Shown here: positions 25,417 to 34,088 of the stretch, in pieces | Layout: each line of letters starts with the position of its first letter | Numbering within the stretch: position 1 is the first letter of the stretch | Assembly: GCA_022844405.1 (NCBI GenBank) | Contig: JALHLV010000022.1 | Location: 1 to 58,063, forward strand | From: Sphingomonadales bacterium | Lineage (GTDB): Bacteria; Pseudomonadota; Alphaproteobacteria; SMXS01 | Direction of reading: 5' to 3' | Length of the DNA: 58,063 bases | Notes under the pieces: generated by a model | Told to the model about the DNA's origin: nothing | The model's input: the letters and a program-made list of their open reading frames with translations, nothing else | The model's database searches: none | Program-made: the position numbers and the translations under genes

Positions 25417-26163
25417 ATGGCCTCGTCGTCCGAATCTCCCAGACCGCCGACCCGCCGGCTCGCACTCAGTAGCGACGTCTTCTTTTGTGTCACCGAAGGT
25501 CAGGGCGTCTTTCTTGACCTGCGGCGGGACGACTACAGTGCTATTCCAATCGTCTTCGATCCTATAAACGCCGGTGAACCCGCGCTCGACGCCGCGATCG
25601 ACCGGGCCTTTGAAACGCATCGGCAGGATTTGCTCGAAGCCCAACTCGTCGAGGAGGTTTCGCAGAACAGAGGCGATGTTCAGGCCTTCAGGAGATTGGT
25701 GCGGCCGGAGTTGAACATCTTCCATCCCGACGATCAGCGCGCCTTCGGGATGGCCCGACCGTCAGGGCAGGGCACTCGGGTGGGTGTCTCAGACGTTTTG
25801 GACTTCTTCTTGGCTTCGTACCGCGCATCGAAGCTTCTCAAGAAGCGGCACATCCATCACATTGTCCGCGGAGTGCGTCGCAGGAAGGCGAGTGCCGCCA
25901 GCGGAACCAGCGACGTTGACGCGCTTCGAACGCACACAGCAATCTATCGCAAGCTGAGGCCTTGGTATCCGCGCGGATACTTGTGCCTCTATGACGGCCT
26001 GGCGCTGATCGAATTCCTGGCGCGGCGACAACTGTTTCCGGCCTGGGTCTTTGGTGTTCAAGCGCAGCCATTTGGAGCCCATTGTTGGGTACAGCAGGGT
26101 GACGTCTTGCTGAACGAGTCGACCGAGTATGCCGGTCAGTTCACGCCCATTCTGTCGGTGTAG
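25417..26163 (+). CDS. Lasso peptide leader protease (B2, transglutaminase-like, with RRE-like N-terminus)
   Basis: Protein of 248 aa. The N-terminal ~80 residues (LALSSDVFFCVTEGQGVFLDLRRDDY) resemble the leader-binding RRE domain fused to the protease, as in proteobacterial McjB. The C-terminal domain has Cys190 in GYLCLYDGLALIEFL and His222 in FGAHCWVQQGD. The 32-residue spacing equals that between the catalytic Cys and His of McjB. The third triad position, 12 after the His, is Glu234 (LLNES) rather than the usual Asp. It should cut precursors A1/A2 after the ETR/CTR. It is separated from the cyclase and precursors by the regulatory genes and lies on the opposite strand. Confidence 0.87.
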   Translation: MASSSESPRPPTRRLALSSDVFFCVTEGQGVFLDLRRDDYSAIPIVFDPINAGEPALDAAIDRAFETHRQDLLEAQLVEEVSQNRGDVQAFRRLVRPELNIFHPDDQRAFGMARPSGQGTRVGVSDVLDFFLASYRASKLLKKRHIHHIVRGVRRRKASAASGTSDVDALRTHTAIYRKLRPWYPRGYLCLYDGLALIEFLARRQLFPAWVFGVQAQPFGAHCWVQQGDVLLNESTEYAGQFTPILSV

Positions 26164-26207
26164 AGTTCAAAATCAACGCCAACTGGACCGAAGGTTACGG
26201 CGCAAAT

Positions 26208-27308
26208 TTAGGTGAGCCCCAGCACTTCCCTAAGTTGCGGGCGATCGAGACCTGGAAACAGTGGCTCTGGCGTGACGTCAAAGCTCATGTGTCGCCCAAC
26301 CACTCTGAATCTGGCGGCGTTGAGTCCAACCCAGAAGAGAGCGAGATCTTTGTCCCTGGTGCAAAGCATCGCCCGATCATGCGGATACATTGCAAAGAGA
26401 TGCATCAAGATACCAAGAGAGCGCAGGTCAGCCAGTGCATTGTAAGCGTCTCCTGCGCTGTAAGTGGGGCGAATTTTCAGGAGACGTTTCGCCGGGCTGG
26501 CGCCATTGGGGACGAACACAGTGCTCAAAGCCGCGACCAGGGCGAGAGAGGAGCGCTTGACGCCAAGATTGTTTGCAATGGCGATGATGTGGTTGCTTTT
26601 GTCGAAGCGGCGAGCATGAGCGACTGGCGAAACGAGGCCCGGTGCAACTTGCGAGAGGAACCTCTGCTCAAGTTGAAAGTCAGCCTGCGAACTTTGAAGA
26701 ATGCCAATCGTACCTGCCAGCAGCACCGGGTTGAGATCCAGTACTTTGGCCTTGGGGAGGCAAGCCGTAAGTTGTGCATGCGCCTCCCGCCATTGCTGTT
26801 CGATCTCATGCGGAGTCGGCGTGCGCTTGGTGTTTCCCTCAAGGGCAAAGAGGAATGGGTTTATCCGGATCTCCGATTCAGCAAAGAGATCGATAAAGTC
26901 AGGCTCCGGATTTGCGTTTCGCTGGCCGGCACTGAACCGACCGCGTAAATCAGAAACGACGCAGCGATCCGGCATCACGAGTGTGTCGCTGTGCGATGCT
27001 AGGGAGGAGGGCAGCCATCCACCGTTCACGAGCCCGATGGCGCGGCTGGCGAAGGGACTTTGAACGATCGCGTTGCCGCTAGCGACCCCTCCAACGTTCA
27101 CACCAGGAATGTCGGTTTCAAGGATTCGACCACTGTGAAATCGCAGATTGAACGTCGCGGGACCGTCAAGCGCGAGGAGTTCATCGTAGCCAAGTGGCTC
27201 GAACTGGGCGCCGACAACAGAAAATCTGCGCGGCGGTCCGCCATCCGGATCCTCGAGTTCCTGGAAGCTCAGAACATCGGTAGCCGTGTGAAGCGACGGG
27301 CGCGCCAT
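26208..27308 (-). CDS. Uncharacterised protein, possible PIN-like nuclease
   Basis: Protein of 366 aa from ATG 27308, which has GGAG five bases upstream; a GTG at 27332 in the same frame overlaps the preceding stop. I do not recognise a named family. The stretches TLVMPDRCVVSDLRGRF and, near the C-terminus, AMLCTRDKDLALFWVGL recall the first and last acidic motifs of PIN-fold RNases, but this is weak. Two central stretches are helical. It forms a likely two-gene operon with the 137-aa gene upstream and is divergent from the GHKL/PRTase gene, so it may be part of one conflict system. Confidence 0.6.
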   Translation of the reverse strand: MARPSLHTATDVLSFQELEDPDGGPPRRFSVVGAQFEPLGYDELLALDGPATFNLRFHSGRILETDIPGVNVGGVASGNAIVQSPFASRAIGLVNGGWLPSSLASHSDTLVMPDRCVVSDLRGRFSAGQRNANPEPDFIDLFAESEIRINPFLFALEGNTKRTPTPHEIEQQWREAHAQLTACLPKAKVLDLNPVLLAGTIGILQSSQADFQLEQRFLSQVAPGLVSPVAHARRFDKSNHIIAIANNLGVKRSSLALVAALSTVFVPNGASPAKRLLKIRPTYSAGDAYNALADLRSLGILMHLFAMYPHDRAMLCTRDKDLALFWVGLNAARFRVVGRHMSFDVTPEPLFPGLDRPQLREVLGLT

Positions 27309-27328
27309 GGGTACTCCGCGTGTGAAGC

Positions 27329-27742
27329 TCACGTAGCGACAGTGGCTTCGGAAGCAGGTTCAACAAAATTGACTGACGTCTGTGAATGAAGGCTAGCGAT
27401 AAAGTCGAACATGCGGCGTCCCGCTTCGCTGTCACCTAGTCCATGACTTGGCCAAGGCCGCGCGGGAAAGTCCCGGAATCTGGAAGTGGTCGGCCTGGCC
27501 AGTGGCGGCTTGCTCTTGGGTTTGCGAGGGCGAGGCGGCTTCGTGTTGGGGTCTTCGACCGAAATGCCCGATTCACCAGGATTGAATTCGTAGGTTTTGA
27601 TGAGGTCCTTTATGTCCTTGAGAGGCGCCCGGATCTGACCAAGCCACAGCTCGAGATCGTCCTCGTTCAGAAGCAGCAGCATTTCGCTCGCCAGGTAGAA
27701 GAATTGCCGCAGCGGCCAGACGCCTAACTTCGTACGTGTCAA
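27329..27742 (-). CDS. Uncharacterised small protein, partner of the PIN-like gene
   Basis: Up to 137 aa. The first residues (LRQFFYLASEMLLLLNEDDLELWLGQIRAPLKDIKDLIKTYEF) look helical; the middle is Pro/Lys-rich and disordered. The annotated start is TTG at 27742; ATG at 27685 with GAGCGA upstream is equally possible. Its stop lies just before the PIN-like gene, implying co-transcription and perhaps an antitoxin or adaptor role. No family was recognised. Confidence 0.5.
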   Translation of the reverse strand: MTRTKLGVWPLRQFFYLASEMLLLLNEDDLELWLGQIRAPLKDIKDLIKTYEFNPGESGISVEDPNTKPPRPRKPKSKPPLARPTTSRFRDFPARPWPSHGLGDSEAGRRMFDFIASLHSQTSVNFVEPASEATVAT

Positions 27743-27975
27743 TCCTGGGAGACCCGGCGGCGCGATAGCAACTCAAGCAATCGTCCGCCCTCATAGAGAT
27801 CCATCGCAAACAGGTCATTGCGGGCCTACAGTTGTCGAGGATACAAATTCTCAGCGTCGTGATTTTGGGGGAGGGGCGCATCAATGAGCGTGTGTGCTTA
27901 TCTGGTCTATGAAAGGGCCCGGGCGTTTCTGTGCGCAAGAAATTTGCCTGAGAATGCAGCGAACCTGTCGAACGA

Positions 27976-30900
27976 ATGCGATTGCGCTCCGATATGAAGC
28001 CATTCGCGATACGAAGAAGCCCTCCGGCCCTGTTTGTAAAATTTGGAGAGAGTGTCCGCGTCTCGGAGTGGACTGAACATGCCGGGAGCCTTGGTCCTGA
28101 AATCTCCTCCTTGTCTTGCGCAAGGCTGAGGCTGGACTTTTCCGAGACCAAGTGGGCCGACCCTCTTCCATTGCTTTGGCTGGCTTGTTCCATCGCGGAC
28201 CTGGAAGAACGAAATCCAAACGTGTCTTTGGAGATCGACCTTGGCAACGCGCGGCCCGTTGCAGACAACAGGTTCCTCGTTTTCTTGGCGAGCCAGAATT
28301 TTTTGGCCAGCCTTGGGCGGACTGCGCGCGTACGCTACGATGGTGAGACTTATCCTATCGAGCGCCAGAAAGAACTCATCGGGAAGCTGAGCCAGCTGAA
28401 AGCCGCGCTAGCCTTCTCAAATGCTGACGCCATTCATGCGAAGATATTTCGGAACTCATCGCTGCGTGAGCCGGCACTAAGTGCCTTGGTTGAAGAACTC
28501 TTGGATGAAAGTCATAAAGGGCGCGTCTCAAAGTGGCTCCCCAGCACCGACCGCGAACGTGGCCTGCTGCTGCAAAAACTCCGGGTCACGCTGCGAGAGG
28601 CGCTCGAAAACATCGCTGACCACGCATACCCGCCGGACTGCGTCGGTTTCGGCGCGATCTACGCCCGTATTCGTCTTGGCATGCCTGAAGGTTCAGAGCA
28701 GGCTAGTTGGCGCCTGAACTTTCAAGCCGAGCAGCGTGGGCAGAATTCGCTTTCCCGACGGCTTGTTGGGCGCAGGCCTGGCTGGTTGGAGCTGTTCGTC
28801 TGCGACCTTGGAGGGGGAATTGCTGCCTCGCTTCACAAGTCGTCGGCGCCGCTATTCGAACTGACCAACAAGATGTTCCGAGACCCGTTGTCTCGGTTCG
28901 AGAACAGGGCATCAGTTAGCCGAACCGACGTCACCGGCCTACAGCACGTCGGGTTCATGTTGTCCGCGCTCACTGGCGACCGTGGCGATTTCGTCAGGGT
29001 GTATTGCAACGGTGAATGGAACGGGGAGCATTTGCCTTGGCCAACCAAACAACAGCGGTCGGGCTACGACGCGCCCACTAAGGTTCGCGGCAGCGATATT
29101 GTGCGCGGCACAGCAATGCACTTCTGTTTTGAGCCGGCGACTTTTGGTGTCGCAGCTCAGCGACAGCATCTTCCCAAGTGCTTTGTAGTTCCTCAGTTCG
29201 AAGACCTCGCGATCGTTAGAGCCGCGCTCGCGCTCTCCGCCGAGAATCTTCTCGTAGAGGATGTCGCTTTTGTCGATCTGTTCAAAGGCGAGCATGCCAA
29301 CGACGCTCTTCGGGGAGTCAACCTCGCCAACTGGCTGTCAGACATCTTGACGAAGACTCTTGTAATTCGTCCTTCCCGGACCAGCCGAAAGATCGACGTC
29401 AAAGCCCAGGTCGAATACATCGCCGCAACCCATGATGGGGGTATCAGGACCCTGGTGTTCGCCGATTTGCCTGGAGCCCTCGCGGTAGACTTTTCTCACG
29501 TGCTGCAACACGAGACCTTTCGCTGGCCAAAGAAACGGGAAGCATTTCGGATCGTCTTGGTCACCCAAGATTGGTGTTGCGCTGTATTCAATGTGCCAGC
29601 CGTTTCGAAGGATCATGCGCCCGACGTACTGCAGCCCATAAAAGCTGTTGTTGATCTGGAGAGCGCGGTCGATTTTCTAAAGGACAAGACGTTGGGCGGC
29701 GTGGTCGCGCAGGTGCTCAAACAGTCCGACACGGATGTGTTTTGGGATGCGGTGAGCAATACGAAAGTCGAAGCGTTTTTGAACGAACAAGTAATCTGGA
29801 AGTCCGGTGGTGGTGAGGACATCGCTCCAATTACTTTGAACGGATATCTAGATCTTTCCACGGCACTGGCTGACCCGGACTGCGCGGACGCGGCTCGAAG
29901 GGCGTTGCGCCGCTGCATCAGTTCCTTTGCAATAGACGTTGCGCTTGGAACCGATGAACTTGCTGAGTCCGTAATTGACGAGGATTTTGAACGGCCGAGC
30001 GAAGTCGCGTCAACGGTCCGAGCCAAGCATGTGGTCTTGGCTGGTTCAGTCTTGATGACAGGCAGCACCGAGCGTCGCTTCATGAAGCGGCGCGATATCC
30101 GGGTGCTTGGATCGGTAGGCTTGGTCGCCCACCCCCAAGCGCCGCAAACAGCTCCTTCTCATCCACCGGTCATCGCACTGGATTGGCGAGGATCTGAGGA
30201 GCGGATGATAACGCCTGCGCTTCCGTACGAGCGTATTCCCAACACAGCGTACATCATTCGCGGGGGCGAGTCCTCTGTGCCGATCCCGAGATTCTCACCG
30301 CCCCAAGGATCAGCCAGGGGCGTAAGTTTGTATGGCGAGGCCCCCAACGACGCTTATCGCCGCTGGCAACAGAACGACCTCCTCAAGCTCGGTCACTGGG
30401 TATACCGGCACCACCATGACCTCCTGACCATCAAACTTCATGATGCGCTTCAGCATGATCGGCGGAGCGGCGCCGAGATGCTCAACTGGGTCCACCAGAA
30501 GTTGCTTAATTGGAAGCGAGCGGCTGAGAAGGAGGGAAGAGGGTTCGCAGTCGTATTTCCAAGGCATCGCGTTTCGGATTCGCTCGTCCGCTACCTCCGA
30601 CAGCTCGCGGACCCAATCGAGGCGTTCTTTCCCGTTCATTTTGTCGAAGGTGTAAGGGCCTCTCCGTTCATGGCGGCTCCGCTCAGTCGCGAAAAGCTCT
30701 GGCGACACTTCAACGAGTCGTTTCTGAGAGGCGGAACCGTGGCGTTGCTGGACGATGGCGTTCTGACGGGCAGCACGATGGAGCAACTCAAACAGCATGT
30801 CGAAGGGGTTTGGGACATCCCCGACGAGCACAGATCCAGAACCGGACAACTGGAAGTTCGTACCGTCGCTCTGATCGACAGGACGGGAATGCCAATGCAT

Positions 30901-32631
30901 CGCGACCTTGTGCAGAGGAGCGTTGAAAACAATCCTCGGTACTGGCGATGGGACGTCCCAACCCTTGGAGAGGAGGGAAGCTGTCGGCTATGTGCGGCTC
31001 TAACCCGACTTCGCGATCTGCGTCCACGGCTCGAACATGTGGATCTGGTTAGAAGACTTGACCAATGGCTCGAGCGTTGGGAACCAGTTTCCATCGCCGA
31101 TAGCCGGCCCGATCATGGCGTTACGCCCAAACGCCTGCCTGGCGGAGACTCGACAAGGTTCTGCATAGAGGAGGGCGTGGACTCATACCATGTGCAGCAT
31201 TCGATTTCGACCAGCCGAGCTTCGCTCGCTGCGGAGATAGCAAGAGCTACAACCCGCAAAGACTATCCGCTTGAAAAGGCGCAAGGCGGACTGACTGCGG
31301 CCGGGACTGAAATCGAACTGCAGACGCGAATGGAAATTCTGGCGACACACTGTCTTCTCTTCTGGCAGGAGTTCGATTTTCAAAGTCGAGTTGAGCGCCT
31401 TGAGGCGTGTCTCGATCTGCTCTGGCAGGAACCCGACTCTCCGAATGTCACAGCTCTCGTCGGAATGTGCCTTTTGCTCGATCCCACTGCTGCCAATGCG
31501 GTGTGGCCGAAAATTTGCGAGCTTGTCGAGAACGAGGGCTTCGGGAACGACGATGCGTTGATCGCTACTTTTGCGATCTATCGTTCCGCAACTACGCCTA
31601 TTCCTGACACCACACGCCGGCGGAACTGGTCGCTGCTGAGATTGCTTACGCAGCCGCGCGACTCGCTCAAAGGAGCGCTGGGGAGACTTTTCAGCGTCAT
31701 CGGTTGGGATGAAGGTTTGGTCCATCGCCCTTTGCTTGCCGACATGCTCCGCACAAAGACGCCCTCCGCCAGCCAAGTGGGTCAGATGCTCATGATGCTG
31801 ACGGCGTTGAAGGCATCGATCGAAGCGATCCAGACTGACGCAGTGGTAGCTGCAGTGCACGGGTACTCGCCAGCCGATGACATCGCGCTGACTGCCAAGC
31901 ACATCGCAGAAATCCGCAAGAGTTTGTTCGAAGCTGCCGGCTTGCCGAAGGGCTTTGACGACAGCGATGCGGCTCAAGTTTCTCTGGCGGGCCTTTCACT
32001 TATTGGCGACGAAGAGCACTCGATGGAGCCAGTTCTTAGCGCTGCGTATGATGATTTGTTTGGGACAACGGAGTGCCTGTCTCGGCGATATCGTCACACA
32101 TTCTCCCGTCAGAGCATCGGTCCCTCATTAGCTCATTCATTGCTTCACGACATCAAGGTGCACCTTAAGGCCAATTGGCCAAAAATCGTCGACCAGCGAC
32201 GTGACGCGGAGATTTTGGCGCGATGGCAGACGGAGACTCCCTTGATTGTGTTCGTCAAGGCAAGTGACGCTCCGGCGCGCCCTATTCTTGCGTACAGAGA
32301 TGCTCAAGTGGGTCGAGCGCTAATGGAAGTCATGATAAACGTCATGCACGCCGAAGGACGTATGGCATCGCCTTGGAATCCGGAAGGAAAGCTGCACGCT
32401 CACATGTGGATTCGCGCTACCATCATCAATGACGGAGCGGCGATAAGAATCGAGTTCGTCAACCGCGGCTCTGTCTCCGCAGATGCGGCTCGCATGCGTT
32501 TGACGAATTACAGCGCACATCTGAGTGCAATGGGTGGGAAGGTAAGCGTGGAACCGGAGGGCGAATTGGTACGAACAGTGGTCCAGTTGCCAACCTTGGG
32601 CGGAATCGTTGGGGTGGGAGAGCGGCAATGA
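27976..32631 (+). CDS. Giant GHKL ATPase - phosphoribosyltransferase - GHKL protein
   Basis: Protein of 1551 aa with an unusual architecture. Residues about 195-340 are a GHKL ATPase domain: N-box EALENIADHAY (Glu208, Asn212), G1 box CDLGGGI (Asp277) and a G2-like TGLQHVGFMLS. Residues about 790-940 look like a phosphoribosyltransferase, with the PRPP-binding signature VALLDDGVLTGST (paired Asp926/927). A CRLC motif follows near residue 1000. The C-terminus (about 1440-1545) is a second GHKL fold: N-box LMEVMINVMHAEG (Glu1451, Asn1455), then IEFVNRGS and MGGKVSVEPEGE. There is no His-kinase phosphoacceptor helix that I can see. The stop overlaps the next gene by four bases. The start lacks a clear ribosome site; ATG 27994 is an alternative. 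Function is unknown. Confidence 0.8.
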   Translation: MRLRSDMKPFAIRRSPPALFVKFGESVRVSEWTEHAGSLGPEISSLSCARLRLDFSETKWADPLPLLWLACSIADLEERNPNVSLEIDLGNARPVADNRFLVFLASQNFLASLGRTARVRYDGETYPIERQKELIGKLSQLKAALAFSNADAIHAKIFRNSSLREPALSALVEELLDESHKGRVSKWLPSTDRERGLLLQKLRVTLREALENIADHAYPPDCVGFGAIYARIRLGMPEGSEQASWRLNFQAEQRGQNSLSRRLVGRRPGWLELFVCDLGGGIAASLHKSSAPLFELTNKMFRDPLSRFENRASVSRTDVTGLQHVGFMLSALTGDRGDFVRVYCNGEWNGEHLPWPTKQQRSGYDAPTKVRGSDIVRGTAMHFCFEPATFGVAAQRQHLPKCFVVPQFEDLAIVRAALALSAENLLVEDVAFVDLFKGEHANDALRGVNLANWLSDILTKTLVIRPSRTSRKIDVKAQVEYIAATHDGGIRTLVFADLPGALAVDFSHVLQHETFRWPKKREAFRIVLVTQDWCCAVFNVPAVSKDHAPDVLQPIKAVVDLESAVDFLKDKTLGGVVAQVLKQSDTDVFWDAVSNTKVEAFLNEQVIWKSGGGEDIAPITLNGYLDLSTALADPDCADAARRALRRCISSFAIDVALGTDELAESVIDEDFERPSEVASTVRAKHVVLAGSVLMTGSTERRFMKRRDIRVLGSVGLVAHPQAPQTAPSHPPVIALDWRGSEERMITPALPYERIPNTAYIIRGGESSVPIPRFSPPQGSARGVSLYGEAPNDAYRRWQQNDLLKLGHWVYRHHHDLLTIKLHDALQHDRRSGAEMLNWVHQKLLNWKRAAEKEGRGFAVVFPRHRVSDSLVRYLRQLADPIEAFFPVHFVEGVRASPFMAAPLSREKLWRHFNESFLRGGTVALLDDGVLTGSTMEQLKQHVEGVWDIPDEHRSRTGQLEVRTVALIDRTGMPMHRDLVQRSVENNPRYWRWDVPTLGEEGSCRLCAALTRLRDLRPRLEHVDLVRRLDQWLERWEPVSIADSRPDHGVTPKRLPGGDSTRFCIEEGVDSYHVQHSISTSRASLAAEIARATTRKDYPLEKAQGGLTAAGTEIELQTRMEILATHCLLFWQEFDFQSRVERLEACLDLLWQEPDSPNVTALVGMCLLLDPTAANAVWPKICELVENEGFGNDDALIATFAIYRSATTPIPDTTRRRNWSLLRLLTQPRDSLKGALGRLFSVIGWDEGLVHRPLLADMLRTKTPSASQVGQMLMMLTALKASIEAIQTDAVVAAVHGYSPADDIALTAKHIAEIRKSLFEAAGLPKGFDDSDAAQVSLAGLSLIGDEEHSMEPVLSAAYDDLFGTTECLSRRYRHTFSRQSIGPSLAHSLLHDIKVHLKANWPKIVDQRRDAEILARWQTETPLIVFVKASDAPARPILAYRDAQVGRALMEVMINVMHAEGRMASPWNPEGKLHAHMWIRATIINDGAAIRIEFVNRGSVSADAARMRLTNYSAHLSAMGGKVSVEPEGELVRTVVQLPTLGGIVGVGERQ

Positions 32632-34088
32632 AGTATAATGTGCTGGTTGTTGATGATGAACTCGACTCGACAGTTCACGCCAAAAAGAGCGCGAGGCGAG
32701 AGTTTTACAACAAGCTCAACGGGACCTTTCAAATTTCGTTCCTTGAGGATCCGGCGCAGCTGCAGTCAACGATTGAAACCCAAAACATCCATGCTGTTCT
32801 TCTCGATTTCTTCTTGGAGCGCTGGAAGATTGATGCCCTGACAATCCTTCGAAAGCTGCCGGAAGGACTGCCGGTTGGGCTCATCAGCGGGCACTGGCAG
32901 CCCAATTTCGAGAAGCTTCGTCTCGCGACTGCTCCGCCTACAAAGGTGGCTTGTGTTTTCTCCTGGGAGGACTTTGAGAGTCCTGAGCGCCTCAGCATCG
33001 TGTCGATGTGGATGGAAAGCGTAATTGCCAAGTCGAGGGGTATTGCCATTACGAGGCTGGGGCCGGATGAGCCAATCCGCATCCTGCATCTCTCGGACAT
33101 CCAATTCGAGGCAAAGCCTTTCAAGAATCTCGAGGCAGATACCGGGAATTTGGCGCAGCTGATCTACGATCATTGGGGTGGCGGCCCGACTTTCATCGCG
33201 GTGACTGGCGACATCACAGAACACGCGCTTCCGTCTGAATACCAAGCAGCGAAGAAGTGGCTTCAGACTCTTGCGAAAGACCTCGACAACGCCTGGACCG
33301 ACGACAGATTTCTCGTGATACCTGGCAATCACGATGTCTGTTGGGGACTTGGAAAGGCTGCTCGCGTTCTGCCAACAAAGGATGTTCTCGTTCCGGAAGA
33401 CGCTCCCGATGACCAGCAGAGCATTTACAAGGAATTGAAGCCTTTTGCCTTTGCCCCTTTTCGTACGTTCGCCCGAGATTTGACCGGCGGTGCGACGTGG
33501 CAAGCGGAAGAGCACTCGTGGGTCTTGAGCCGCTACCGACATCTCGGTGTTGTGTTTGGCGGGCTGAATACCTCGGAGGAACTGGATGCGAAAAGTGCTC
33601 CAACCCGAAGGGTTCCTGACGCAACTCTAGCGGCTTACTTCAATGCGCTTCGTGCTGCGGCGCGCGAAAACGACGCGGTTGTTATTGGGATGACGCACCA
33701 CCCGATTTTTGTGGTTGCCGAAGATCCGAAAGAGGAACCCGGCATTGCCAACCCGAACGACTTTATCAAATCGCTCGCGAATTTTCCGGGGACCTATGTG
33801 AATCTCTGTGGCCACGTTCACGCATCGCTGTCCACAATGGTAGATAAAAAGACGTCGAGCATTCTCGAAATCGTCGCGTCTACTGCCACCAAGCCATCCC
33901 GTGCTCGACATGAAGATACTCTTCGTGGGTTCAACTTGATTGAGTTGACTCGTAGCAATGAGCGGGTGACTGGCCTGAAAGTTGTTAGCTGCAAGTACGA
34001 GCGTACGGGCCTCGTCGCTGACCGGGCGGATGTCTACGAGCGAGCGCTCGACAGCACTTTCCGCGTTGTACGACCTACCCGGACCTAG
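32628..34088 (+). CDS. Receiver domain - calcineurin-like metallophosphoesterase
   Basis: Protein of 486 aa. Residues 1-125 are a response-regulator receiver: acidic pair in VLVVDDE, phosphoacceptor Asp60 in AVLLDFFL, and LISGHW. Residues about 148-420 are a metallophosphoesterase: LHLSDIQF (Asp157, with Gln159 where His is usual in DxH), [22 protein letters not shown] and GHVHAS. It is translationally coupled to the GHKL-PRTase gene (ATGA overlap), so the ATPase partner may regulate the phosphoesterase. The substrate could be a nucleotide signal, nucleic acid or phosphoprotein. Its 3' end overlaps dnaE2 tail to tail by four bases. Confidence 0.85.
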   Translation: MKYNVLVVDDELDSTVHAKKSARREFYNKLNGTFQISFLEDPAQLQSTIETQNIHAVLLDFFLERWKIDALTILRKLPEGLPVGLISGHWQPNFEKLRLATAPPTKVACVFSWEDFESPERLSIVSMWMESVIAKSRGIAITRLGPDEPIRILHLSDIQFEAKPFKNLEADTGNLAQLIYDHWGGGPTFIAVTGDITEHALPSEYQAAKKWLQTLAKDLDNAWTDDRFLVIPGNHDVCWGLGKAARVLPTKDVLVPEDAPDDQQSIYKELKPFAFAPFRTFARDLTGGATWQAEEHSWVLSRYRHLGVVFGGLNTSEELDAKSAPTRRVPDATLAAYFNALRAAARENDAVVIGMTHHPIFVVAEDPKEEPGIANPNDFIKSLANFPGTYVNLCGHVHASLSTMVDKKTSSILEIVASTATKPSRARHEDTLRGFNLIELTRSNERVTGLKVVSCKYERTGLVADRADVYERALDSTFRVVRPTRT

